A stretch of DNA of 64,000 nucleotides. Source: Saccharomycodes ludwigii. Lineage: Eukaryota > Ascomycota > Saccharomycetes > Saccharomycodales > Saccharomycodaceae. How positions within the stretch are numbered: position 1 is the first letter of the stretch; each line of letters starts with the position of its first letter. Location: the NCBI RefSeq assembly GCF_020623625.1, contig NC_060202.1:948501-1012500 (forward strand), written 5' to 3'. Position numbers and translations under genes: made by a program. The notes under the pieces are model-generated. The model was given only the letters and a program-made list of their open reading frames with translations, made no database searches and was not told the DNA's origin. Positions 53,441-63,428 of the stretch are shown here, in pieces.

Positions 53441-54955
53441 ATGGCATCTTTTAAAACTATCGAATTACCATCGGGCAAAACTTATGAACAACCTTTGGGT
53501 TTATTTATCAACAATGAATATGTTGATTCTTCTTCTTCAGAAACCTTAACTGCCTATAATCCAGCTACTGGTGAAGAAATTTGTAAAATTCAACAAGCTT
53601 GTCCTAAGAAAGATGTTGATATTGCCGTGGCAGCAGCTAGAAAAGCTTTTCCAATTTGGCACAACATTCCAGCTGTTGAAAAGAGAGATTTGTTTTTTAA
53701 ATTAGCAGACTTGGTTCAAGAAAATAAACAGATTCTCGCTGAAATTGAATCATTGAATAGTGGGAAACCAATTGAACAAAATGCCAAGTACGATATCGAT
53801 GAGCTAATCGGGGTTCTAAAATATTATGGTGGTTGGATTGATAAATTGAATGGTAAATCATTTATCCCTAGCGATAAAAAAATATGTTACACTTATCACC
53901 AACCATTGGGCGTAGTTGGCTGTATTATACCATTTAACTACCCATTAGCTATGATGTCCTGGAAGTGGACTTCAATTGCCTGTGGTAATACGGCTGTTTT
54001 CAAATCAGCGGATCAAACTCCGTTATCCACTTTATATTTTGCTCAATTGGTTAAGGAGGCAGGGTTCCCACCTGGTGTCTTTAACGTAGTTTCAGGGTTT
54101 GGTTCAACTGTTGGTGATGCCTTGGTGAAACATCTAGGCGTTGATAAAATAGCATTTACTGGTTCCACAGTTGTTGGACAAATGATTCAAAGGAATGCAG
54201 CTGTTAACTTAAAACCAGTCACCTTGGAATGTGGTGGTAAGTCGCCTATTGTCATATTTGATGATTGTGATTTTGATCAAGCAGTTAAATGGACTGCTTG
54301 TGGTATTTTTAACAACATGGGTCAAATCTGTTCTGGTACCAGTAGATGTTATGTTCAGGATACTATTTATGAAAAGTTTTTAGTTGAGTTAGCTAAACAT
54401 GTTAAGGAAAACTATCCAATAGGTGATCCAAACGATGCCAATGTTGTAGTTGGTCCACAGATTTCACTAAAACAAAAAGAAAGAGTTGGAAAATATATAA
54501 AATCAGCTATTGATGAAGGTTGTCGTATTATTTTAGGTGGAGAGGGCCTGCCTGAAGAAATTGTTAGTAGTAAGAAATTATCCAAGGGCTATTACGTTAA
54601 GCCAACTATTATTGCTGATATTACACCTGAAACCACAGTTTCAAAAGAGGAAATATTTGGCCCAGTTATTTCTGTTGGTAAATTTTCCGATTATGATCAA
54701 TGCTTAGAACTATGCAATGGTCTTGACTACGGTTTGGGTTCGGCTATTTTTACACAGGATATTACAAGGGCTATAAATTTTTCCAAAAATGTTGAAGCTG
54801 GTATGTGCTGGATTAATAGCTCCAATGATGTTGATTTTAATGTTCCATTTGGTGGTGTTAAGATGAGTGGACATGGTAGAGAACTAGGTGAATATGGATT
54901 ATCTAATTTCACTAATGTCAAAGCTGTTTACATCAACTTAGGACAGAAATTATAG
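53441..54955 (+). CDS. Aldehyde dehydrogenase, tandem copy 1
   Basis: This 504-aa ALDH lacks a presequence and is probably cytosolic. Catalytic Glu263 (TLECGGKSP) and Cys297 (GQICSGTSRCYV) are present, with GCIIPFNYP for the oxyanion Asn and FTGSTVVGQ for the cofactor loop. GQIC-S-TSR and GKSPIVIFDDCDFDQAVKWT resemble ALDH9/ALDH10-type (betaine or aminoaldehyde) enzymes more than Ald2/3 or Ald6. It is about 65-70% alike to the next gene by eye. No S. cerevisiae gene is known to me at this place. The substrate is unknown; amino-aldehydes from polyamines are one possibility. Confidence 0.85.
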   Translation: MASFKTIELPSGKTYEQPLGLFINNEYVDSSSSETLTAYNPATGEEICKIQQACPKKDVDIAVAAARKAFPIWHNIPAVEKRDLFFKLADLVQENKQILAEIESLNSGKPIEQNAKYDIDELIGVLKYYGGWIDKLNGKSFIPSDKKICYTYHQPLGVVGCIIPFNYPLAMMSWKWTSIACGNTAVFKSADQTPLSTLYFAQLVKEAGFPPGVFNVVSGFGSTVGDALVKHLGVDKIAFTGSTVVGQMIQRNAAVNLKPVTLECGGKSPIVIFDDCDFDQAVKWTACGIFNNMGQICSGTSRCYVQDTIYEKFLVELAKHVKENYPIGDPNDANVVVGPQISLKQKERVGKYIKSAIDEGCRIILGGEGLPEEIVSSKKLSKGYYVKPTIIADITPETTVSKEEIFGPVISVGKFSDYDQCLELCNGLDYGLGSAIFTQDITRAINFSKNVEAGMCWINSSNDVDFNVPFGGVKMSGHGRELGEYGLSNFTNVKAVYINLGQKL

Positions 54956-56043
54956 ATAATTATTTTAGGAAAGATATTGGATAACCATTAGGTACCAAAG
55001 GTTTTCTTTTTTCTGGGACTGTGGACTGTAGTTGTTTTTTTTTTTGTGAAAGAGAGAGAGAGAAAATCAAGAGTTAGATATGTTAGAATGTAAATGCTAA
55101 TACTTTTTTTCTTTTTTTTTTTTTTTTTTTGCAATAATGTTTATATATATTTCCAATATTTTTTGAGCAAATAATATTATAATTTTCCTGTTAATAAATC
55201 TTGTTTTGTGTATATTAGTAGTGATAAGTAATTTTATTTTGAGGTTGTTGAGATAGTAAAGAATAAGAATAATAGATGGTTTATAAATATGTGTGTGGTT
55301 ATAAAGAAGAAGGTTCACAGCATTTAAAGGCTGTTAATTTATGCTTAATTGGATTCACATTGGAGAAAAAACTTAGGAAAATTGTTACAAGATTGATTTG
55401 ATAGAGAGTTTGTATCGGTTTTATACTAAATAATAAATATAAATACAATCTCGGAGGAAGTTACCGTTTTGAATTTTACATGGAAATATAATTTTTGATT
55501 GCATACGATTCCCCCCACGCCCCGCCTTCCCGCCACATTAGAAAAAAAAAAGAGAAATTATCTATGCTGTTGTGTGTCAAACATAAGCGCTTAAAAATGG
55601 AAAAAAAACGTAAAAAGATAAGATTAAAAATACAAACAAAAAATAAAACTAAAATCTTTTTTTCTTTCCTTTTATTGCTAATTTGTCTTAACCGCTTATT
55701 TTTGACTGGTAAATCTTTGATTAAGTTGAAAAATAAAAAAAAAGATTCGAGATAACCAAGATAACACATCGAACAAAAGGGCTTAAAAATATTCCATCTA
55801 TATTATACACAATTTATAAACAAATTAAATTATTACAAATTTAAAAAAAAAAAATAAAATTGGTACATATATATTAAAGTCTTGATGTGTTTTTATTTTT
55901 TAATCTTTTTTTTTTTTTTTTTTTTGCTTTCTTTTTTATATCTTTATTTAATTCTTGTTTGGTTTTTATTTTTCATTAACTTTAGCCTTACTGGTTTTAT
56001 ATTTTAACACATAAACATTCTTAACGGCAAGTGACTAAAGAAG

Positions 56044-56075
<32 letters not shown>

Positions 56076-56098
56076 CCAATCTAATTCAATATTTAAAT
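54956..56098. other. Intergenic region between tandem ALD genes
   Basis: About 1.14 kb with a GC-rich patch at 55509-55534 (CCCCCCACGCCCCGCC core) that could bind Mig1- or Msn2-like zinc fingers. T tracts lie at about 55110-55130 and 55907-55925, and A30 precedes the next ALD. Short Lys-rich frames are not supported as genes. Confidence 0.45.
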
Positions 56099-57616
56099 AT
56101 GACTGTATCTGCTAGATATGAAGAAATAAAATTACCATCAGGTACCACATACAAGCAACCATTAGGGTTCTTTATCAACAATGAGTTTCATAACTCATCG
56201 AATAACGAAAAAATGCCAGTAGTTTATCCCGTGACTGGTGAGCAGGTTTGTGAGTTGGAAATAGCTTCCAGTACTACTGATTTAAATGCCGCAGTAAAAG
56301 CTGCCAAAGATGCTTTCCCAATATGGAAAAGTACTCCTGCTACTGTAAAAAGAAATTTATTTTTCAAACTGGCAGATTTGGTCGAACAAAATTGGGAAAT
56401 CTTGGCCGAAATTGAAAGTTTTGATACAGGTAAGCCATTAGCTAATGTATCCAGGGGTGATATTGGCAGAATTATTGACTGTTTTAGATACTATGGTGGT
56501 TGGATTGATAAGTTACATGGTCAATCATTTATCCCTAGTGATAAAAAAATATGTTACACTTATCACCAACCATTGGGCGTAGTTGGCTGTATTATACCAT
56601 TTAACTACCCATTATCATTGATGTCCTGGAAGTGGACCGCAATTGCCTGTGGTAACACTGCTGTTTTCAAATCAGCCGAACAAACACCATTGACTATATT
56701 GTATTTTGCTCAATTAGTGGAAAAGGCTGGATTTCCACCTGGTGTATTCAATGTGGTTACCGGATATGGTAAAGATTTGGGTGATGCCTTGGTTAAACAT
56801 TTAGACATTTGTAAAATAGCATTTACTGGGTCTACCTTTGCCGGTCAATTAATTCAAAAGAATGCAGCTGTTAACTTAAAAGCGTTAACTTTGGAATGTG
56901 GTGGTAAGTCGCCTATTGTCATATTTGATGATTGTAAATTTGAACAAGCAGTTAAATGGACTTGTATAGGTATTTTCAGTAATATGGGTCAAATTTGTTC
57001 TGGTACCAGTAGATGTTATGTCCAAGCTGGCATTTATGATAAATTTATTGAAGCCTTAGTAGACCATTTGGATAAATATTATAAGATTGGCGACCCATTT
57101 GATGATAAAACAATGGTGGGTCCATTAATTACAAAAATTCAACAGCAAAGAGTCTTGGAATATATTTCTACAGCTATTAAGGAAGGTTGTGAATTGGTTT
57201 ATGGAGGGTTAGAAAAGCCACAGAACATAAGCAAATGTTTAGAAAAAGGGTTTTATGTTAGACCAACTATTTTCAAAGATGTTGAGCCTCACCATACCAT
57301 TTTTAAAGAAGAAGTTTTTGGGCCAGTGATTTCGATTACCAAGTTTGATGAATTTGATAAGGTTTTGGAAAGTTGCAATGACAACCAATATGGTTTAGGT
57401 GCTGCTATTTTTACACAAGACATCACTAGGGCCACTGTATTTGCTAGAGAAATTGAGGCTGGTATGTGCTGGATTAATAGTTCTAACGATGTTGATATGA
57501 ATGTTCCATTTGGTGGTATTAAGATGAGTGGTGTGGGTAGAGAGTTGGGTGAGTATGGTTTAGCTAATTTCACTAATGTGAAAGCAGTTCATTTAAACTT
57601 GGCTAATGATTTATAA
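56099..57616 (+). CDS. Aldehyde dehydrogenase, tandem copy 2
   Basis: This 505-aa enzyme is a paralogue of the preceding gene in the same orientation. Catalytic Glu266 and Cys300 are intact, as are PFNYP and FTGSTFAGQ. The cofactor-site residue is Glu in KSAEQTPLT, against Asp in copy 1 (KSADQTPLS). Two patches are almost identical at DNA level to copy 1 (75 bp and 45 bp without mismatch) inside otherwise diverged sequence, which suggests conversion between the pair. It lies between ALD2-type and PHO2 orthologues. The specific substrate cannot be read from sequence. Confidence 0.85.
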   Translation: MTVSARYEEIKLPSGTTYKQPLGFFINNEFHNSSNNEKMPVVYPVTGEQVCELEIASSTTDLNAAVKAAKDAFPIWKSTPATVKRNLFFKLADLVEQNWEILAEIESFDTGKPLANVSRGDIGRIIDCFRYYGGWIDKLHGQSFIPSDKKICYTYHQPLGVVGCIIPFNYPLSLMSWKWTAIACGNTAVFKSAEQTPLTILYFAQLVEKAGFPPGVFNVVTGYGKDLGDALVKHLDICKIAFTGSTFAGQLIQKNAAVNLKALTLECGGKSPIVIFDDCKFEQAVKWTCIGIFSNMGQICSGTSRCYVQAGIYDKFIEALVDHLDKYYKIGDPFDDKTMVGPLITKIQQQRVLEYISTAIKEGCELVYGGLEKPQNISKCLEKGFYVRPTIFKDVEPHHTIFKEEVFGPVISITKFDEFDKVLESCNDNQYGLGAAIFTQDITRATVFAREIEAGMCWINSSNDVDMNVPFGGIKMSGVGRELGEYGLANFTNVKAVHLNLANDL

Positions 57617-58471
57617 GGTTTTGTTTTGATGTAATAAGTGTACATCCTTGTTTACAAATATATATATATGTATATATTAGTAGTATACTGATTAGAGGGT
57701 AAATAGTTGTATATTATATTTAAAAGAAGGCAAAGGAAATTTTACTTTTTATTAATATTATTATTATTTTTTTTTTTCTGTGGGTTGTTTGCAACGGCAG
57801 ATAAAAAATAAAAAATAAAAAATAAAAAATAAAAATTCTTTTTTTATATTGAAATTGTGAGAATTCAGGCCGGGTAGCTGGTGGTTTAAGCATGTGATAA
57901 ACAAACGCCGTAACAAAAAACTCAGCAATGTTTTTTTTCATATGAATCTTACCCGCATTTATATAAAAGTGGTGTGTGGTGTGTGGGTGTATGCTATTTA
58001 TCTTTTTAAATAAAAATAAAATAAAATAAAATAAAATAAAATAAAAATCGTGTGAAAGCAAGTTTAAAATTTTTAGTTATTATAATTATTCTTTCTTTTT
58101 TTCTTTTTTTCTTTTTTATTCTTTTTTATCCTTCTTTTTCTTTTCCTTTTCCATTTTCTCTTTCCCCCCCCCCCTCCTTCTTTTCTTTTTTTCTCTAATA
58201 CTGCCCAGTGTCTCTCAACAAGGTAAACTATCACCCACCACCAACCAAATAATATATCTAATATCACAAAACAAAGGAATATTGAGCAGTCTGTGCTTTA
58301 TTCTACATAGTGTTAAATTATACTATCCTTTCCCATCATCAACCAAAATAAATAATAATATCATCATTTCTCTACATTCTATTTATACACAACATTCAAT
58401 ATTTTATAGACTCACTCTTAATATTTTCATTATTACCTCAAATAACACAATTTCAAAATACTATATCAATT
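57617..58471. other. PHO2 promoter region
   Basis: About 855 bp. It contains (AAAAAT)n at 57802-57833, (TAAAA)n at about 58009-58046, and a long pyrimidine tract (58089-58196) with a C12 run near 58165. No second gene is visible. Confidence 0.45.
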
Positions 58472-60601
58472 ATGATACCTCAGGAATTTGATTATAACTC
58501 AACAAATTTTTCATTCAATCATTTATCAACCGATTCCACTGGTGTGAATTTTCTCATAAATGAGAACCCTAGTGTTAATAGCAAAAATAACAGTAACAAC
58601 GATCAAATAAATATTGCCAATCCACAACATAGCTTTAATGATTTTTTAAGTAACACAGGTAATTCAAGTGATGGTTCCAATTCTTTAACCAATACTCCAT
58701 TTTTACAAGATCATTTAACTCACACACTAAGCAACACTATTCATACCACCAATATTATGCATAGCGGTATTAAAGAAGATATGGATGAACAACGTACCAA
58801 GTCAAAAATAAATGGATCCGCATCATCTGGCTTATATGTTATACCTAATCATCAATCTATCATCAATATCAACGATAATGTTGATTTCACTACTGATAAC
58901 GACAACAATAAAACTAAAAACTTTTCCGCTACTGCTGATATAGTACATGATTTTCAATTAGATAATAAAGATGCAAATTATGCTAATTTTCATGGATTTC
59001 AAAAGGAGACTTATATAGATAATACAGCTGTCAACAATGCTAATTACGATACTAGTACCTATATTACTAATGTTAAGAATGATTATAACACTGTGCCTAG
59101 TACTCATAGCAACAACAACAACAACAACAATAATAATAATAATAATAATAATATTGATAATAATAGTAGCAGTAGTAGTAGTAGTAATAATAACAATAAT
59201 AATAGTGAATCGAAGGAAAACGGTAATCGAGTTAAAAGAAAAAGAGCCACTGGACAAGCATTGGCTATCCTAATGAATGAATTTGAAAAAAATCCAAGCC
59301 CAAATAGCCAAATGCGTAAAAGAATAGCAGAAATGGCCTGTTTAGATGAAAAAAAAGTAAGAATTTGGTTCCAAAATAGAAGAGCTAAATACAGGAAATC
59401 TAGCTCCAAATATACACTTACTAATGTTCGCAACAGTGGTTCTAATTTATCACCTACAGGGCCAGAATCAGTTTCCTCCTATAATAACGATTACGATTAC
59501 GAGAATGCATCACAACCGCCGCGTTCCTCTGCCGTGGATATGAACTTTTCCAACCCATATGACGATAGGTTTGAATTTGACCGTATTGCTCTAAATATTA
59601 ATAACAACTATTATTTTATCGATGCAATCTCCTTAACTATTGGCAGTTGGAAACGTGTCAAAAGTGGTAAACTAAGGGCGGATGAAAGTTTAGAATGCGT
59701 AAAAAACTTGTTTAATTTATCACCAATCACTATAAATGAGATTATGGCTAATGCCACGGATTTAATGGTTTTGATCTCCAAGAAAAATTTTGAAATCAAT
59801 TATTTTTTCAGTGCTATTGCAAATAATTCCAAAATTTTATTTAGAGTCTTTTTCCCCATAAGTTCTATAGTTAATTGTTCTTTATCTTTACAAAAAAAAG
59901 ATATTGCAACAACAACAACTGCTAGTAAGGATCTGCCCATTTTAAGCGAAGACGATCTTTCCGAGCTAAGATTAATGCTAAACAAATCACCCAAATTTGC
60001 TGTTTATTTTTCTGATGCTATGGATGATCTGGCTTCTAATAAGTGGAATATATGCGAGGATTTTTCGGAGGGTAAACAAGTAAGTGAAGCCTATGTTGGT
60101 TCAAACGAAATACCCCATATTTTAAAGGGTTTGGAGGATTCTTTAAAATTTATGCATTCTCTGATTTTAGATTATAATAGTACACATATTATTTCAACTA
60201 ATTTGCAGCCACATCAATCAATACTGGCAAATAGTAGCAGTAATAGCAATGAAGTTTTGTATCCATCTACAGCTAAAAATAATTTACAAGACATTGCATC
60301 TTATGGTCACCAGAATAATGATGTAACTAATTCAGCCAATGATAACAAACTTATAGATATTAGTGGGAATCCCTTGCAGCTATCAAATCCAGATGACGCA
60401 TTTATATCAGCATATGTCCATAACATACTGGAACAACCTACAACAACAAAAATAACAACAACGGAGGACGCTGATAATATTAAAGTTAAAAATCATAATA
60501 CCATGATGAACACACCTGACTTTTTCAAGGGAGATGAGGATCAGAATGGGTTTCAGAATTTGAATCTATTAAATTTTACAAATAATGACCTAGATCGATA
60601 A
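58472..60601 (+). CDS. PHO2: Homeodomain transcription factor Pho2
   Basis: This 709-aa factor carries a homeodomain at about residues 252-312: KRKRATGQALAILMNEFEKNPSP, then EKKVRIWFQNRRAKYRK. This matches S. cerevisiae Pho2/Grf10 (559 aa), which cooperates with Pho4, Bas1 and Swi5 in phosphate and purine regulation. The N-terminal 250 residues are Asn/Ser-rich, with poly-Asn and poly-Ser runs directly before the homeodomain (59110-59206). A downstream conserved part (FEFDRIALNINNNYYFIDAISLTIGSWKRVKSG) is the family's second block. NSE4 to PHO2 matches YDL105W-106C with the ALD genes between. Confidence 0.92.
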   Translation: MIPQEFDYNSTNFSFNHLSTDSTGVNFLINENPSVNSKNNSNNDQINIANPQHSFNDFLSNTGNSSDGSNSLTNTPFLQDHLTHTLSNTIHTTNIMHSGIKEDMDEQRTKSKINGSASSGLYVIPNHQSIININDNVDFTTDNDNNKTKNFSATADIVHDFQLDNKDANYANFHGFQKETYIDNTAVNNANYDTSTYITNVKNDYNTVPSTHSNNNNNNNNNNNNNNIDNNSSSSSSSNNNNNNSESKENGNRVKRKRATGQALAILMNEFEKNPSPNSQMRKRIAEMACLDEKKVRIWFQNRRAKYRKSSSKYTLTNVRNSGSNLSPTGPESVSSYNNDYDYENASQPPRSSAVDMNFSNPYDDRFEFDRIALNINNNYYFIDAISLTIGSWKRVKSGKLRADESLECVKNLFNLSPITINEIMANATDLMVLISKKNFEINYFFSAIANNSKILFRVFFPISSIVNCSLSLQKKDIATTTTASKDLPILSEDDLSELRLMLNKSPKFAVYFSDAMDDLASNKWNICEDFSEGKQVSEAYVGSNEIPHILKGLEDSLKFMHSLILDYNSTHIISTNLQPHQSILANSSSNSNEVLYPSTAKNNLQDIASYGHQNNDVTNSANDNKLIDISGNPLQLSNPDDAFISAYVHNILEQPTTTKITTTEDADNIKVKNHNTMMNTPDFFKGDEDQNGFQNLNLLNFTNNDLDR

Positions 60602-60671
60602 TAAGAATTGTCAGTGCATTTATGGAAAGTGGTAAATATTTTTGCTTTATTTTTTTTTCTTTGGTTTTTTT

Positions 60672-60703
<32 letters not shown>

Positions 60704-61211
60704 TTTTTTCATGTCTTTTGTTTTATATTAAATAACTTTATTTCTGGTTGCCTCTGACTTTTTCATCCCAACAGCTCCTTTTTTTTTTTTCCATCCTATA
60801 TTATATCAATTATCAAGATTGAAGTTTATTTCAACGTTCTCTAAGAACGGACAAGAATCAGGAGTAAAATATGATTCTATTGGCTAAATGAAACTCTGAA
60901 AATTCTAATGCTAGTGAATAATTAAATACTTTAAAAACTAATCGACGTAATTAAAGCGTACATTGACAGTATTAAATATTTATATATATAATATATAACA
61001 ATAAAATATAACATAAAAGGACTTAAAAAAAAAAATTAAAAAAAATAAATGGAAAACTAGATGTTTCTTACAAATTGCGAATAACAATAATAATACATTA
61101 TCTTAAACAAACATTCCAACGTAATACCATATGCATAAGTAACAATTCAAATGAAGGAAAAGGAGGAGAAGAGAGAAAATAAGATTTGGTTTTCTTTCAT
61201 TTTCCTTTTTT

Positions 61212-61259
<48 letters not shown>

Positions 61260-61508
61260 ATGATAATAAAAATGGTAAAAAAATAAAAATAGATGAATAA
61301 AAATATATAAATCAATGCAATTCGATTTCCTTTCATTTTTCCTCTTTTAGTTTCTTTTAAATTTTATCTCTTTAGATTTCCTATACTCATAAATTTACCA
61401 TCAAATGACTTTCAAATTCGTTTCCTGTTTCGTTAATTCATTATTTTTGAATACCTAAAAAAAAAAAAAACATAACACTAGAAATAAAAATTAAATTAAA
61501 AACGCATG
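60602..61508. other. PHO2-EAR1 convergent intergenic region
   Basis: About 900 bp between stops, dominated by T tracts at 60667-60709 and 61206-61258 (T18, one C, T34). No gene is supported. Confidence 0.5.
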
Positions 61509-63428
61509 TCAAACATTTTGGTTTGCTAAGGTGTTTTCCCTTAACAACATGTCATCCTCGTTAGCCAGTTCAATAATAAAATCATCAATATCACTGTTAG
61601 CATCTCCATTTTCCTGATCTTGGTTATCCGGCAGTAATCTGTTCCTTGCATTATCACTTGAAGAACGTACAAGTCCAACGCTCGGTTGGTCTTCATCGCT
61701 AGCATAATTCGGCGGATTAGGCGGTAAATAATCCAAGGATATACTATCACCGTTTTGAGAAACACTCGTGCTAAATTCAAACCCAGGAGGTGGAGCTATG
61801 TTTTCAAATCTATAATTGGAGTCAGAATTAATAACGTTATCGTTGGTGACAATCGATTGGTTTTTACTACGTTGTCTATTTGTCGAATTAACGCTGGTTA
61901 TGATATTATTATTATTATTATTATTACTATCTCTTAAGATAGTATTAGATGGTTTATTTCTGGTCACGTCTGACCCACTACTACCACCACTACTAGCGTC
62001 TGCATGTTCATTATATTCTTCACCCAGATAGTCGTAATCGTTGTCGTCGTCCTCTGCTTCGGTTTCATCTTCATCTTCACCACAACTCTCTAGTAAAACA
62101 TCTTCTCCAATAGTAGCATAAGAAGGTGGAGCTAATTTCAAGCCATTCATACTGGCAAACCCCCATTTCTTGATATTAGCTTCTATGTACACAAAACCAA
62201 ATGTACCAAAATTACAACCCAACTTGCAGGGAAAATTAGCGCCCACAATAGGATACAAATATTTTAGTCGCCATTTCTTAATATGACCACCAACCTCAGT
62301 TTCCTTGACTTTTTTACCGTTGTGCGTAAAAAATACTGTACCCGACCTTGTTCTATATCCAATACCCATGACATCACCCTTTTCACATTTGGGTAATAAG
62401 TGTTTCAAATTCTCCGTTAATTCAAATGAGTTGTTAAATCTACGAGAACCGTTGGAATCATAGGCTACCGAATGATGATGACGGCCAGGTAGTCTAAAAT
62501 ATGGATACGGATTGGTAGCAAAACCAATAGATATTATATCGCTCTCTAAGTCATTATTACTTACATTTTCACTAGGAAATATTTCATATATTTTACATTC
62601 ATAATAATAAACTCTGTTTTGATATGGAATGGGCAAAGAAGTCATGATGGAAGCATCGTAATGATAGTTTAAAAAAGTTAAATATGTTTTATTTTCAACA
62701 ATAACGGTGTCGCATGGTAGGTTTGGATCCGCTTGAAACTCCCAAGCATGTGCACCCTCTTCTTCGATGTACTGTAAAGCTTGCTCAGTCATAATCGGGT
62801 CTTCCACCACTGATGAGCCATCTTGTGAATTCAGCCTATTGGTGTTGGGTATCAATAAAGGTGGATTTTGTTTAACATACTCTTCGCCTTGTTTGTAATA
62901 AAATTGTTCCTCAGATGATAAAGTTTCTAAGTTGGCTTGTATGTCATCTTCGTCATCTAAATATACACTTAAATCATATCTGTTACTGCTATGGTTGTTG
63001 CTGCTGTTGTTCATAGACCTAGTGTTGGCCTCATGATTGTTAGTTGACACATTGCTTTCCAAATCCGTTAAAATACCACCCCTGCCGATCCTACGTCCAA
63101 ATAAAGATATTTTCTTTTGAAATACTTTGTGTACTATAAATTTTACAATAATATAAATGATAGCTAGCAGAGCATATGAAATGAGCATAATACCAAAACT
63201 AAAGAATAGAAAAATGGAAAAATCAAATATGTTATCATCGTCTCCAGTGTTGTTGTTTTTTATATTGACCTCATCGTTAACAAATAAAAGATAGTCTGGT
63301 GACTGGTTTGGACTCAACAAATTAACAGGAAACCCAAATGCAACACTATCATCGGTTCTTTTTAAGATTGGAAACCCTCGTACAAATTTTTGTAAAATGC
63401 ATAAAAATAAAAGCTGTTTTAATAACAT
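61509..63428 (-). CDS. EAR1: Rsp5 adaptor Ear1/Ssh4 with SPRY domain
   Basis: This 639-aa endosomal/vacuolar membrane protein has a signal-like N-terminus, a single membrane span (residues about 70-96, FDFSIFLFFSFGIMLISYALLAIIYIIV) and a SPRY domain at about residues 255-435 (YYYECKIYE, SIGFATNPYPYFRLPGRHHHSVAY, KGDVMGIGYR). It is one counterpart of S. cerevisiae EAR1 (YMR171C, 550 aa) and SSH4 (579 aa), which recruit the ubiquitin ligase Rsp5 for sorting into multivesicular bodies. PPxY-type motifs PPSY and PPNY are present in the C-terminal half, as Rsp5 binding needs. Synteny points to EAR1. Confidence 0.9.
   Translation of the reverse strand: MLLKQLLFLCILQKFVRGFPILKRTDDSVAFGFPVNLLSPNQSPDYLLFVNDEVNIKNNNTGDDDNIFDFSIFLFFSFGIMLISYALLAIIYIIVKFIVHKVFQKKISLFGRRIGRGGILTDLESNVSTNNHEANTRSMNNSSNNHSSNRYDLSVYLDDEDDIQANLETLSSEEQFYYKQGEEYVKQNPPLLIPNTNRLNSQDGSSVVEDPIMTEQALQYIEEEGAHAWEFQADPNLPCDTVIVENKTYLTFLNYHYDASIMTSLPIPYQNRVYYYECKIYEIFPSENVSNNDLESDIISIGFATNPYPYFRLPGRHHHSVAYDSNGSRRFNNSFELTENLKHLLPKCEKGDVMGIGYRTRSGTVFFTHNGKKVKETEVGGHIKKWRLKYLYPIVGANFPCKLGCNFGTFGFVYIEANIKKWGFASMNGLKLAPPSYATIGEDVLLESCGEDEDETEAEDDDNDYDYLGEEYNEHADASSGGSSGSDVTRNKPSNTILRDSNNNNNNNIITSVNSTNRQRSKNQSIVTNDNVINSDSNYRFENIAPPPGFEFSTSVSQNGDSISLDYLPPNPPNYASDEDQPSVGLVRSSSDNARNRLLPDNQDQENGDANSDIDDFIIELANEDDMLLRENTLANQNV

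Noticed and set aside
55495-55755. Small membrane-like ORF between tandem ALD genes
   Set aside because: Overlaps antisense low-complexity frames and lacks any recognisable motif.
58073-58267. Short ORF in the PHO2 promoter
   Set aside because: Product of the pyrimidine tract read on the other strand; low complexity only.
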